64,000 bases of DNA from Vibrio porteresiae DSM 19223 (GTDB lineage Bacteria; Pseudomonadota; Gammaproteobacteria; Enterobacterales; Vibrionaceae), in contig NZ_AP024896.1 in NCBI RefSeq assembly GCF_024347055.1, positions 1,302,001 through 1,366,000 on the forward strand. Direction: 5' to 3'. Below the pieces are notes generated by a model. It saw only the letters and a program-made list of their open reading frames with translations. It had not been told where the DNA came from and did not search any database. Within the stretch, counting starts at the first letter, position 1; each line of letters opens with the position of its first letter. The position numbers and the translations under genes were made by a program. Positions 1-8,407 of the stretch are shown here, piece after piece.

Positions 1-87
1 CTATCTAAGCGAGGAAAACAGTGGTTAGTTGTTAAGCAGATCAAACTTTGCTAAACCCCCCACCTCAAATTAATGATCCTTTTCACA

Positions 88-137
88 CTCCTTTAGAAAC
101 CATTTGGAAACCGGTTTCCAAATGGTTTCTAAAGGAG
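88..137. promoter_or_regulatory. 50-bp perfect palindrome, probable LacI-type operator
   Basis: Every base of 88-112 pairs with 113-137, giving a perfect 50-bp inverted repeat whose core reads GGAAACCGGTTTCC. A palindromic centre with CG at the dyad is typical of LacI-family operators, and a LacI-type regulator is encoded 3.7 kb downstream. The outer arms repeat a GAAACCAT / ATGGTTTC pair, so the site may hold two nested operators or form a cruciform or RNA hairpin. It lies 38 bases before the IIB start codon, where a bound repressor would block the promoter or early elongation. The regulator assignment is inference. Confidence 0.75.
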
Positions 138-174
138 CATAGTGACAACGTCAAATCGATAAGGAGTACCAATC

Positions 175-489
175 ATGAACAAAATTATGCTGTGCTGCTC
201 TGCTGGAATGTCCACATCTATGCTGGTGAAAAAGATGGAAGCCGCAGCCAAACAACAAGGGATAGAGGTTCAGATCGATGCTTTTGGCGCATCTGAGTTT
301 AGTAACCATGTTGCGGATTACGAAGTGGTGCTCATTGGCCCACAGGTGAAATACATGAAACCGGATCTACAAAAGCTCGCAGACCCCTACGGCATCACGG
401 TTGAAGCGATCAACATGATGGATTACGGCATGCAAAATGGCGAGAAAGTGCTGCATTTTGCTCTCGACCTCATTAACGAACACGCATAA
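175..489 (+). CDS. PTS cellobiose/chitobiose-type IIB component
   Basis: A 104-residue cytoplasmic phosphocarrier of the PTS lactose/cellobiose family (CelA/ChbB type), which passes phosphate from IIA to the sugar bound by IIC. The N-terminus has the family signature CCSAGMSTS; Cys8 is the expected phosphorylation site. The length matches stand-alone IIB proteins. AAGGAG lies just before the start. It is the first gene of a four-gene operon with IIC, a GH1 phospho-beta-glucosidase and IIA. The substrate is a beta-linked disaccharide such as cellobiose or chitobiose; the sequence does not decide which, although the GH1 partner favours beta-glucosides. Confidence 0.92.
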   Translation: MNKIMLCCSAGMSTSMLVKKMEAAAKQQGIEVQIDAFGASEFSNHVADYEVVLIGPQVKYMKPDLQKLADPYGITVEAINMMDYGMQNGEKVLHFALDLINEHA

Positions 490-517
490 CAAAATCCATA
501 CACTTCAGGATAATAAT

Positions 518-1858
518 ATGAGTACCCTATACAACCACATGGTCGACATTATCGAACAGAAAGTGTCACCCGTTGCCGCCAAAATGGGACAACAAAAATA
601 TGTAATGGCAATTCGTGATGGTTTCATTGCTGCTTTGCCATTTATGATCGTTGGTTCATTTATCTTGGTGTTCGTCTTTCCACCATTTTCTGCGGATACC
701 ACTTGGTCATTCGCTCGTGGCTGGCTTGATCTTTCCGCCAAATATCGCGACCAACTGATGTTGCCGTTCAATTTGAGCATGGGGGTGATGACCCTGTTCA
801 TCTCGGTCGGGATAGCCGCCAGCTTAGCGCGTCATCATAACCTCGACCCACTGACCACTGGCTTATTGTCTCTGATGTCGTTTTTGTTGGTCGCTGCACC
901 ACTGAAAGATGGCACCATTTCAATGCAATACCTATCAGGACAAGGGATCTTCACTGCGATCATTACCGCAATTTATTCCACCGAGGTCTATGGTTTACTT
1001 AAACGCAAAAACATCACCATTAAGCTACCGCCTGAGGTGCCAACGGGTGTCGCTCGTTCCTTTGAAATTTTGATTCCGGTATTAGCGATTATCCTGACGC
1101 TTCACCCCCTCAACCTCATCATTGAAGCCGAAACTGGCATGATCATTCCGCAGGCGATCATGGCGCTCATTCAGCCATTGGTGTCCGCTTCTGACTCCTT
1201 ACCTGCTGTGCTGCTTGCGGTGTTTATCTGTCAGATTTTGTGGTTCGCGGGGATTCACGGTTCCCTGATTGTCACTGGCATCATGAACCCATTTTGGATG
1301 GCAAACTTATCGGCGAACCAAATGGCAATGGCCGCTGGAGCTACCACCATGCCACACATTTTCTTACAAGGCTTCTGGGATCACTACTTGTTGATTGGTG
1401 GTGTGGGTTCAACGCTACCGCTGGCTATCTTACTGATGCGCTCTAAAGCAGTTCATTTAAGAACGATTGGCAAAATGGGGATTGTCCCTGGGCTCTTTAA
1501 TATCAACGAACCTATCTTGTTTGGTGCGCCGATCATTATGAACCCCGTCTTTTTCCTACCGTTCATTTTGGTGCCCATGATCAACGCAGTTTTTGCATGG
1601 TTCGCTGTCGATTTAGGGTTAGTCGCGCGAGTCGTATCGCTGACTCCATGGACAACACCAGGACCGATTGGTGCTTCATGGGCCGCGAACTGGGCCGTTA
1701 GTCCAGTGATTTTGTCGCTATTTTGTATGTGCTCAGCTGCGCTTATGTATCTGCCTTTCCTAAAAGCCTATGAAAAGCAATTACTTGAAAAAGAAGCGCT
1801 TGAGGAGCAACAAAAATCCTCACCCAAAGTTAACGCGACACCCGCTTCAACTCACTAA
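518..1858 (+). CDS. PTS cellobiose/lactose-type IIC permease
   Basis: A 446-residue membrane permease of the EIIC lactose/cellobiose/diacetylchitobiose family that imports and phosphorylates the sugar together with the IIB and IIA encoded beside it. The N-terminal stretch QQKYVMAIRDGFIAALPFMI is characteristic of the family, followed by about ten hydrophobic segments and the conserved region around FNINEPILFGAPI. I chose the ATG at 518 because AGGA lies seven bases upstream; an earlier in-frame ATG would overlap the IIB gene and add unrelated residues. The C-terminus ends in a charged cytoplasmic tail. Confidence 0.92.
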   Translation: MSTLYNHMVDIIEQKVSPVAAKMGQQKYVMAIRDGFIAALPFMIVGSFILVFVFPPFSADTTWSFARGWLDLSAKYRDQLMLPFNLSMGVMTLFISVGIAASLARHHNLDPLTTGLLSLMSFLLVAAPLKDGTISMQYLSGQGIFTAIITAIYSTEVYGLLKRKNITIKLPPEVPTGVARSFEILIPVLAIILTLHPLNLIIEAETGMIIPQAIMALIQPLVSASDSLPAVLLAVFICQILWFAGIHGSLIVTGIMNPFWMANLSANQMAMAAGATTMPHIFLQGFWDHYLLIGGVGSTLPLAILLMRSKAVHLRTIGKMGIVPGLFNINEPILFGAPIIMNPVFFLPFILVPMINAVFAWFAVDLGLVARVVSLTPWTTPGPIGASWAANWAVSPVILSLFCMCSAALMYLPFLKAYEKQLLEKEALEEQQKSSPKVNATPASTH

Positions 1859-1876
1859 TACGCAAAGAGACAAACC

Positions 1877-1902
1877 AGCGGATTATCCTGAGGTAATCCG
1901 CT
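1877..1902 (+). repeat. Intercistronic stem-loop
   Basis: AGCGGATTA and TAATCCGCT form a perfect 9-bp stem with an 8-base loop between the IIC and phospho-beta-glucosidase genes. No T-run follows, so it is more likely to affect mRNA processing or stability, or relative expression within the operon, than to terminate transcription. Confidence 0.55.
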
Positions 1903-1917
1903 GTAAGGACCCTAGTT

Positions 1918-3330
1918 ATGCTTTATCAATTTCCACCACACTTTTATTGGGGCAGCGCCGCTTCCGCCACACAAACCGAAGGCGCCGCCGCTCAATTCGG
2001 CAAAGGTGACAACATCTGGGATCATTGGTATCAACAAGAGCCCAACCGCTTCTATCAAGGTGTTTCTCCTCAACAAACTTCGACCTTTTATCAGCACTTT
2101 CGCGATGATATCGGCCTAATGAAGGCGATCAACCACAACAGTTTTCGCACCTCTATTTCATGGTCGCGATTGATCCCAGATGGCACTGGGGAAGTGAATC
2201 AACAAGCGGTGGCGTTTTATAATCAGATGATCGATGAACTGATTGCCCAAGGCATCGAGCCTTTTTTGTGCCTGTTTCACTTTGATATGCCATTGGCGAT
2301 GCAAAACATCGGCGGATTTGAAAATAGAAAAGTGGTCGCCGCTTACGCCTATTACGCACAAACCTGCTTTACGCTATTTGGCGACCGCGTCAAACATTGG
2401 TTTACCTTTAATGAGCCCGTGGTGACTGTCGAAGGCGGTTATCTTTATAACTTCCACTATCCAAACGTGGTGGATTTTCGCCGTGCGGCGACAGTCGCCT
2501 ATCATACGATTTTGGCCCACGCCGAAGCCGTTAAGCGTTATCGTAAACTGGCACTGGGCGGCAAAATTGGCATCATATTGAACCTAACGCCCTCCTATCC
2601 TCGCTCGGATAACGAAGCTGACCGTCTCGCTTCATTTCACTGTGACTTACTGTTTAATCGCAGTTTTTTGGATCCTGCAGTCAAAGGAGCCTACCCAAGA
2701 GAATTGATTGAGCTACTCGACCATTACCACCAGCTTCCGGAGATTGAACTTGGTGATTGTCGCCTAATTGAGCAAGGTAAAGTCGATATGCTTGGCATCA
2801 ACTACTATCAGCCGCGTCGTGTGCAAGCTAAGTTGCATGCGGTGAATCACACCAATCCCTTTATGCCGGAATGGTTGTTTGATGAATATCGTATGCCCGG
2901 TTGCAAAATGAATCCCCATCGCGGCTGGGAGATCTACGAAAAAGGCGTGTATGACATTTTGATCAACCTGCGTGATAACTACGACAATCTCCCCTGCTAC
3001 ATTTCGGAAAACGGCATGGGCGTCGAAGGTGAAGAAAAGTTCCTCCACAACGGGCAGATTCAAGATGACTATCGAATTGATTTTATTCGTGAACATCTTA
3101 AATGGGTACACAGAGCGATTGAGGAAGGCTCCACCTGCTTTGGCTACCACATGTGGACTTTTATCGATAACTGGTCATGGTGCAACGCTTACAAGAATCG
3201 CTATGGATTCTATCGACTCGATTTGGCGACTCAGCAACGTTCATTAAAGAAAAGTGGTGAATGGTTTGCTCAAACAGCCAAACACAATGGCTTTGCAGAT
3301 TTAGCTACAGGAGAACAATCATGGATTTAG
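1918..3330 (+). CDS. GH1 6-phospho-beta-glucosidase
   Basis: A 470-residue cytoplasmic glycoside hydrolase family 1 enzyme that cleaves the phosphorylated beta-disaccharide delivered by the adjacent PTS. The N-terminus reads FYWGSAASATQTEG. The acid/base is Glu166 in TFNEP and the nucleophile Glu364 in ISENG. Near the C-terminus NWSWCNAYKNRYG carries the Ser, Lys and Tyr that bind the 6-phosphate in phospho-glycosidases, which separates it from plain beta-glucosidases. The length is usual for the family. Its last 10 bases overlap the IIA start, implying translational coupling. Substrate choice among cellobiose, gentiobiose and aryl glucosides remains open. Confidence 0.93.
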   Translation: MLYQFPPHFYWGSAASATQTEGAAAQFGKGDNIWDHWYQQEPNRFYQGVSPQQTSTFYQHFRDDIGLMKAINHNSFRTSISWSRLIPDGTGEVNQQAVAFYNQMIDELIAQGIEPFLCLFHFDMPLAMQNIGGFENRKVVAAYAYYAQTCFTLFGDRVKHWFTFNEPVVTVEGGYLYNFHYPNVVDFRRAATVAYHTILAHAEAVKRYRKLALGGKIGIILNLTPSYPRSDNEADRLASFHCDLLFNRSFLDPAVKGAYPRELIELLDHYHQLPEIELGDCRLIEQGKVDMLGINYYQPRRVQAKLHAVNHTNPFMPEWLFDEYRMPGCKMNPHRGWEIYEKGVYDILINLRDNYDNLPCYISENGMGVEGEEKFLHNGQIQDDYRIDFIREHLKWVHRAIEEGSTCFGYHMWTFIDNWSWCNAYKNRYGFYRLDLATQQRSLKKSGEWFAQTAKHNGFADLATGEQSWI

Positions 3331-3650
3331 AAGAACAAGTCATGGGCATCATTATTAATGCTGGGCAAGCACGCAGCCTCTGTTTCGAAGCACTGCGCGC
3401 CGCCAAAGAGGGAAACTTTGCAAAAGCAGAGGCTTTACTCACCGAATCTACCACCTTTGCCAACCAAGCCCATTTGGTGCAAACCCAATTGATTGAAGCC
3501 GATCAGGGGGAAGGTAAAACGCCGATGACACTGATTATGGTGCACGCCCAAGACCACCTAATGACATCGATGCTGGCCAAAGAGCTGATTACCGAACTGA
3601 TTGAACTTCATCGAGAAATGTATAAGAACAAGCAACTCTCCGTTGCTTAA
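3321..3650 (+). CDS. PTS lactose/cellobiose-type IIA component
   Basis: A 109-residue all-helical phosphocarrier of the IIA lactose/cellobiose family. The signature VHAQDHLM contains His75, the expected phosphorylation site, and the upstream helix NAGQARSLCFEAL is also typical. I start it at the ATG at 3321, preceded by ACAGGAGA; a longer in-frame start would run far into the GH1 gene. It completes the IIB-IIC-GH1-IIA operon, so all sugar-specific components of this PTS are encoded together, with only the general EI and HPr missing. Confidence 0.92.
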   Translation: MDLEEQVMGIIINAGQARSLCFEALRAAKEGNFAKAEALLTESTTFANQAHLVQTQLIEADQGEGKTPMTLIMVHAQDHLMTSMLAKELITELIELHREMYKNKQLSVA

Positions 3651-3659
3651 TGAGTGAAT

Positions 3660-3698
3660 GCCCAGCATCCCGAATTGGGGAGGATAGGTTTGCTGGGC
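3660..3698 (+). terminator. Weak stem-loop at end of PTS operon
   Basis: GCCCAGCA and TGCTGGGC can pair around a loop that itself has TCCC/GGGA complementarity. No T-run follows, so termination, if any, is weak or factor-dependent. Confidence 0.35.
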
Positions 3699-3760
3699 TA
3701 GGTCATGTTTGACGGAGTGTCGGCTTGTGTAATGTTGCTTTGAGGGTAAAATGAAACTCT

Positions 3761-3778
3761 TGGGAACCGTTTTCCCGA
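3761..3778. promoter_or_regulatory. Candidate LacI-type operator before lacI-family gene
   Basis: TGGGAACCGTTTTCCCGA is an imperfect palindrome resembling the GGAAACCGGTTTCC core of the large palindrome before the PTS operon. Its place 43 bases before the LacI-family start codon fits autoregulation by that regulator. The assignment is inferred from motif similarity. Confidence 0.5.
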
Positions 3779-3820
3779 TCGGTTTGTTATCAAAAGCGCA
3801 CCGCGCCACATAGGATTGCC

Positions 3821-4786
3821 ATGGCTACTATTAATGATGTTTCTCGCCTTGCTAACGTGTCTAAAGCCACCGTATCTCGCGTACTTAGCGGCACTCGGGG
3901 AGTAAAAGAGGAGAGTAGAGAAGCGGTATTAAAAGCGGCGGAAGCGCTGAACTATCGCCCTAATGTCATGGCTCAAAGCTTGGCAACTCAGCGCTCTGAC
4001 TATATTGGTGTCGTCCTTTCTACAACCGATGCCGGCCAAGTGTCCACTTACTTACCTATGTTATCGAAAGCTTTAAAAGAGCGTAAAAAGCAGATGCTGG
4101 TGAGCTTTGCCGACAGCGAAGCGGAGTTTGCAAGAACCATCGCCGACTTTGACAATGGCCTATGTGATGCGATTATCGCGGTGGGCGGCACCGCTTCCGC
4201 ACTCACGCAAAACGTGGATAACCTCATCACTATTGATGGCGGCGTTAACGGTAAAAATCGCTCTATTTCCTATGATTACCGGTTTGCCTGTGAAAGTGCC
4301 TGCCGGTATTTGTCCAGTAAAGGGCACTCATCTATTGCGATTATCTTGGATGGCAGTGATTACGCGGCCAATCAAGTGTTAGAGGGCTACAAAACCGCAA
4401 TGCAGAACTTGGCGATGCCCATCAATCGTCAACTGATTGTTAATGCAACCGAAAGTCCTGAGTTAGCCGCCATGAACCTGCTCAACAGCTACTCACCTTT
4501 TACTGCGCTTATCGTAATGCGGGATAGCCATGCCGCGATTGCAATGAAAATGCTCAAAGATTTTAACCTCTCAACACCACAAGAAGTCTCCATCATGTCC
4601 CTTGAAGACTCCTTTCTTGCCAGCCAATTGACGCCAGCGCTAACCTGCATAAGTTATCCATCTGAAAAGCTGGTTAAAGCCGCCATGCAAGAGTTGGATC
4701 AATTAATGAGTTACCAACCAAGCGATGAACCGCTTTTGATTCAAGGCAACTTGGTCACTCGTGATTCCGTGGTTAACCGTAGATAA
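3821..4786 (+). CDS. LacI-family transcriptional regulator
   Basis: A 321-residue sugar-responsive repressor. Residues 1-50 form the LacI DNA-binding domain with the helix-turn-helix NVSKATVSRVL and the hinge YRPNVMAQSL; residues from about 60 form a periplasmic-binding-protein-like effector domain. The length is slightly below the usual 330-340. It lies directly after the PTS operon on the same strand, and similar palindromes precede both its own gene and the operon. I therefore infer that it represses the PTS operon, with the imported sugar or its phosphate as inducer. Only five bases separate it from the next regulator gene. Confidence 0.88.
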   Translation: MATINDVSRLANVSKATVSRVLSGTRGVKEESREAVLKAAEALNYRPNVMAQSLATQRSDYIGVVLSTTDAGQVSTYLPMLSKALKERKKQMLVSFADSEAEFARTIADFDNGLCDAIIAVGGTASALTQNVDNLITIDGGVNGKNRSISYDYRFACESACRYLSSKGHSSIAIILDGSDYAANQVLEGYKTAMQNLAMPINRQLIVNATESPELAAMNLLNSYSPFTALIVMRDSHAAIAMKMLKDFNLSTPQEVSIMSLEDSFLASQLTPALTCISYPSEKLVKAAMQELDQLMSYQPSDEPLLIQGNLVTRDSVVNRR

Positions 4787-4791
4787 GGGTT

Positions 4792-5694
4792 ATGCAAGAG
4801 CGAAAAATGGCGGGCAAGTTAGCAGCCGAAAACGGCACAGCAAAAAACATCAACCAGAGTTTTTGGCGACATAAAATGATACCGCATTTGACGGTGCGCT
4901 CTACATACAATAGCACCCAAGGTTATAAAGCCCACAGCCACTCTGAACTCTCAATTGGTCTTATTACCGCAGGACAAACTCTACTGACCCTACCGGACAA
5001 TCAGCTATGTTTATCTGCGGGTGATATCATACTGATCGAGCCTAAAGTTGTTCACTCCTGCAACCCTATCAATAAATTACCGCGTAGCTATCACATGCTG
5101 TATCTCGACAATTATTGGTGCTGTCAGATATTAAGTCGTTTATATGGTCATCAAATAGATAGATTAACTTGCGATCAGTACCCGCTAATTAAATCTGCAG
5201 CTCATCGTGTTTTAATTTCATTATTGGATCAGCTTTCTTGCATCTCCAACTCAACCAACAATAACGTTACCAATAATGTTGCCCTTAATGAAAAAATAGA
5301 GCTCGTTTTGCTCGATATTATTTCTCAGTATGTCTCTCCCCTAACAAATACGTCAGATAAAGATAGCTTAGCTTATGCGATGAAACGCTTGCTGCTTCGG
5401 GACATCACTGATTCACCATCTCTCGAAACCATTGCAACACAGCTCAACCGACCAGTAGAGAGCTTGATTCGTCAGTTCAAAGCACGTTTCGGTATCACGC
5501 CCAAAGCTTTCCTTACCAATCATAGAATCGAACAAGCAAAACTCTTACTTAAAAGGGGAATGAATATTGTCGATGTCGCGGGCGAAGTTGGTTTTTCAGA
5601 TCAAAGTCAATTACATCGTGCTTTTGTCCATTACACAGCCTCAACACCAAGACAATACCAACAGCTCGCGTCAATTTTCGACAATAATCGTTAA
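4792..5694 (+). CDS. AraC-family regulator with cupin sensor domain
   Basis: A 300-residue regulator. Residues 40-110 resemble the AraC N-terminal cupin (HSHSELSIGLITAG, then IEPKVVHSCNP), which binds a ligand. Residues 195-295 form the double helix-turn-helix, with RQFKARFGITPKAFLTNHRI and VAGEVGFSDQSQLHRAF. FWRHKMIPHL near residue 25 aligns with the usual N-terminus of this subfamily, supporting a start at or near 4792, although the ATG at 4807 is also possible. It probably shares an mRNA with the LacI-type gene five bases upstream and may activate the PTS operon, as ChbR does in enterobacteria. The target is inferred. Confidence 0.82.
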   Translation: MQERKMAGKLAAENGTAKNINQSFWRHKMIPHLTVRSTYNSTQGYKAHSHSELSIGLITAGQTLLTLPDNQLCLSAGDIILIEPKVVHSCNPINKLPRSYHMLYLDNYWCCQILSRLYGHQIDRLTCDQYPLIKSAAHRVLISLLDQLSCISNSTNNNVTNNVALNEKIELVLLDIISQYVSPLTNTSDKDSLAYAMKRLLLRDITDSPSLETIATQLNRPVESLIRQFKARFGITPKAFLTNHRIEQAKLLLKRGMNIVDVAGEVGFSDQSQLHRAFVHYTASTPRQYQQLASIFDNNR

Positions 5695-5742
5695 ATCATA
5701 AGACCTATAGTCCATATCCACTTTTGACGTTAGGTATTTTCC

Positions 5743-6378
5743 ATGTTGTATTCGACCTTTTTCCCCGAAGCCTTTCCAGCCCTAGCTCTTGCTCACTTTG
5801 TCGCGCTTCTAAGCCCCGGACAAGACTTCTTTTTGATCATCGGTCACTCCATTCGCCATCGCCTAAAGGGCAGTCGTTTTATCTGTTTAGGCATCGCTTT
5901 GGGTAATGCCATCTACATCGCCATCGCTATTCTCGGTTGGACTCGCATTCGAGATAACAACAGCCTATTTATGATCATTTCTATGCTAGGGGCGGCATAC
6001 CTGTTTTGGATTGGCATACATTTATTAAAAAGTCAGAAAAATGAAGATCGATTGGAAATACAAGAGACACTAACGCCATCTGCATTCAAGCAATTAACGC
6101 TGGGTTTAAATTCAGCACTATTAAACCCTAAAAATGCACTGTTTTACATGAGCTTAATGGTTGTGATCTTGGGGAACTCAATCACCATAACCCAACAAAT
6201 TACATGCGGTGTATGGATGTCTCTTGCGGTCTTGCTCTGGGATTTGCTTGTTGCTTCTGTCATTGGACTGCATCAAGTACAAATGCGTTTAAGTCAAAGC
6301 GTGCACCTTATCGAACGAGGCGCTGGAATGGTGTTAATCTTTTTCGGTATGGCGTTGTTTGTGGATTATTTAAGGTGA
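5743..6378 (+). CDS. LysE/RhtB-family amino-acid exporter
   Basis: A 211-residue inner-membrane protein of the LysE/RhtB translocator family, which exports amino acids or related metabolites. The early LLSPGQDFFLIIGHSI matches the family signature (SPGP-type motif), followed by five further hydrophobic segments and the conserved NPKNALFYMSL near residue 130. The length is typical. It follows the AraC gene by 48 bases on the same strand but has no obvious link to sugar use. The substrate cannot be predicted from sequence. Confidence 0.85.
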   Translation: MLYSTFFPEAFPALALAHFVALLSPGQDFFLIIGHSIRHRLKGSRFICLGIALGNAIYIAIAILGWTRIRDNNSLFMIISMLGAAYLFWIGIHLLKSQKNEDRLEIQETLTPSAFKQLTLGLNSALLNPKNALFYMSLMVVILGNSITITQQITCGVWMSLAVLLWDLLVASVIGLHQVQMRLSQSVHLIERGAGMVLIFFGMALFVDYLR

Positions 6379-6701
6379 ACGGAATTTAGACATTGCGGCA
6401 TTAATAGTTATATAACCAACTAAATTCGTAATCAAATATGGTCGTAATAATGTCAACTAGTTACAAAGCAAAATGGTCAATCATTAGAGAATGAAAAATC
6501 CGTGAGGTAACAGACTTGGCATGATAAGAATCTCTCTACTACATCAACTCTGTTACTGAATTCACGATAAAAAAGAATAGTGCACGCCTCGTTTGTCTAG
6601 CGAGACTAATGCGGTTAAACTTTAAACAAAATAAGGTTTTTATTACTCAACAGAAAAGCCATTAGCACTGGTGATTCTCTTTTAAAGTAGATTATCTGAT
6701 T
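6379..6701 (+). other. Gene-free spacer before the GGDEF gene
   Basis: An AT-rich 323-base spacer with no coding frame that I recognise. GTAACAGA and TCTGTTAC about 45 bases apart could pair weakly. No terminator with a T-run is visible for the LysE gene, and I found no GEMM-type c-di-GMP riboswitch. Confidence 0.4.
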
Positions 6702-8378
6702 ATGGTGTGGCCCATTTTATTGGTTGTGCTTTCGTTAGTTACGTACTGTCAGCCTGTTTGGGCTGAGGGAGAACAACATTCCCTGCTTTCTGACGTCAGC
6801 TATTTTCATGAAGACCCAAACAGTCCGCTATCACTGCAACAAGTGCGGCAACGCTTTCAATCAGGTCAAGTACAGTATCCTAAGCAGAATTTCTTATCTC
6901 TGGGCATTAGCGAACAAGCCACTTGGATTCGTCTAGAAGTGCAAAATACGACCGGAGAGCCTCAGTTCCAACGATTGAATGCTGCTCAGCCTTGGGTTGA
7001 CCATCTCTCTGTCTATTTAATGAATGATTCCGGCTTACTAAAGGAGTGGCACTCTGGCGACAGTCTTGTGGCAGATAGCCACTTACTTGCGGGGGTGGGT
7101 TTCGTTTTTGACATGACGATTCCACCGGGGGAAAGTGACATTTTGATTCGGGGACAATCGCTCGACCCGTTAACCCTGCCAATCGCTTTATTAGATTCCT
7201 ATCAGTCACGCACTCTCGATTCGCAAATTCATGTCACTTCCGGCATCGTTTATGGCGTTTTACTGGCTCTGGTCGGTTTTAACTTAGTGCTTTACAGCTC
7301 ACTTAAACAATTAGATGCCCTACTCTATTCCATTTACATCAGCTGTTTTATTATCGTGAACCTCTCTTATAACGGCTATGGGTTTGCATGGTTTTACCCT
7401 AACTCTCTATTTATTGCTAACCATCTGACACTTATCTTTATGATCTTTCATGGCGTTTCTGGGCTGGTGTTCGTAAGCAATTTCCTTGAAATTCGCACGC
7501 GGACTCCCAAATTGCACCTTGGCCTCAATATCTACAACGCCCTCGGCATCATCGCGATGGTGGTATTAATTTCCTTCCAACAGCACCTACTCGCCACCGC
7601 TCTTGCCTTTAGATTTCTGTCTCTGACAACCGTTATTATGATTTTGCTCGGAATATGGAATCTGGGTAAAACGAAAGATGCGTGGTATTTCTTGGGGGCA
7701 GTGGTCTGCAGTATGCTGGGCCTTTTGATCACAACACTCTCTGTTTGGGGCATGCTGCCCTACAACTACTACAGCTATAATGGCGCGGTCTTTGGTGTCG
7801 TCTTTGAAGCCATCATACTGGCGGTTATCGTTGCTTATCGGCTTAAAGCCGTCGAACAGAAACGAGCGACGGCAGAATATTTGGCAGCATACGATCCTTT
7901 AACCAATTTATTTAATCGCCGCTCTTTAATGAGCGCCGGAACAAAGTTGATCCATTTTGCAGACCAATCAAAGAAGCCATTGAGTTTTGTGATGATGGAT
8001 ATCGACCATTTCAAAGTCGTCAACGACACCTATGGGCATCAAGTCGGCGACCAAGCGCTGATCCATATTGCTAATTTGCTGAGAAGTAATACTCGCGCTA
8101 CTGATACGCTATCACGCTGGGGCGGCGAAGAGATGGTGATTCTGCTACCCAATACCAATGCCAGTCAAGCACTGGCTTATACCGAACATCTGCGTTTAAC
8201 CATCGCTCAAACACCCTTGATTCACGAAGGACAAGAGATCGAGATCACCGCCAGTTTTGGTATTGCCACTCGAAAAAAATCCGAAACCTTGGATGAATTA
8301 TACCAACGCGCAGACAAGCAGCTTTATCTTGCTAAAAGACAAGGTAGGAATCGAGTTGAGCCAGCCTTTGAAAAATAG
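6702..8378 (+). CDS. 7TMR-DISM diguanylate cyclase (GGEEM active site)
   Basis: A 558-residue membrane signalling protein. A signal peptide ends near VWA (residue 21), followed by a periplasmic 7TMR-DISMED2-like domain to about residue 160, seven hydrophobic segments to about residue 380, and a C-terminal GGDEF domain. GGDEF enzymes make c-di-GMP from two GTP. The catalytic loop reads RWGGEEMVILLP (GGEEM at 474-478): the metal-binding acidic pair is present but the usual final Phe is Met. An RxxD inhibitory site (RATD) lies just upstream, suggesting an active, product-inhibited enzyme. There is no clear Shine-Dalgarno at the chosen start. The ligand is unknown. Confidence 0.88.
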   Translation: MVWPILLVVLSLVTYCQPVWAEGEQHSLLSDVSYFHEDPNSPLSLQQVRQRFQSGQVQYPKQNFLSLGISEQATWIRLEVQNTTGEPQFQRLNAAQPWVDHLSVYLMNDSGLLKEWHSGDSLVADSHLLAGVGFVFDMTIPPGESDILIRGQSLDPLTLPIALLDSYQSRTLDSQIHVTSGIVYGVLLALVGFNLVLYSSLKQLDALLYSIYISCFIIVNLSYNGYGFAWFYPNSLFIANHLTLIFMIFHGVSGLVFVSNFLEIRTRTPKLHLGLNIYNALGIIAMVVLISFQQHLLATALAFRFLSLTTVIMILLGIWNLGKTKDAWYFLGAVVCSMLGLLITTLSVWGMLPYNYYSYNGAVFGVVFEAIILAVIVAYRLKAVEQKRATAEYLAAYDPLTNLFNRRSLMSAGTKLIHFADQSKKPLSFVMMDIDHFKVVNDTYGHQVGDQALIHIANLLRSNTRATDTLSRWGGEEMVILLPNTNASQALAYTEHLRLTIAQTPLIHEGQEIEITASFGIATRKKSETLDELYQRADKQLYLAKRQGRNRVEPAFEK

Positions 8379-8403
8379 AAGCGACGCAGAAGCGTCGCTT
8401 TTG
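8379..8403 (+). terminator. Bidirectional rho-independent terminator
   Basis: AGCGACGC and GCGTCGCT form an 8-bp GC-rich stem with a 4-base loop followed by TTTT on the plus strand. On the minus strand it is followed by CTATTTTTC. It separates the converging GGDEF gene and tctA. Confidence 0.8.
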
Positions 8404-8407
8404 GAGG

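Noticed and set aside
1..54. Open frame running in from the window edge and ending TAA at 52-54
   Set aside because: Seventeen codons without recognisable similarity; cannot be separated from noncoding sequence.
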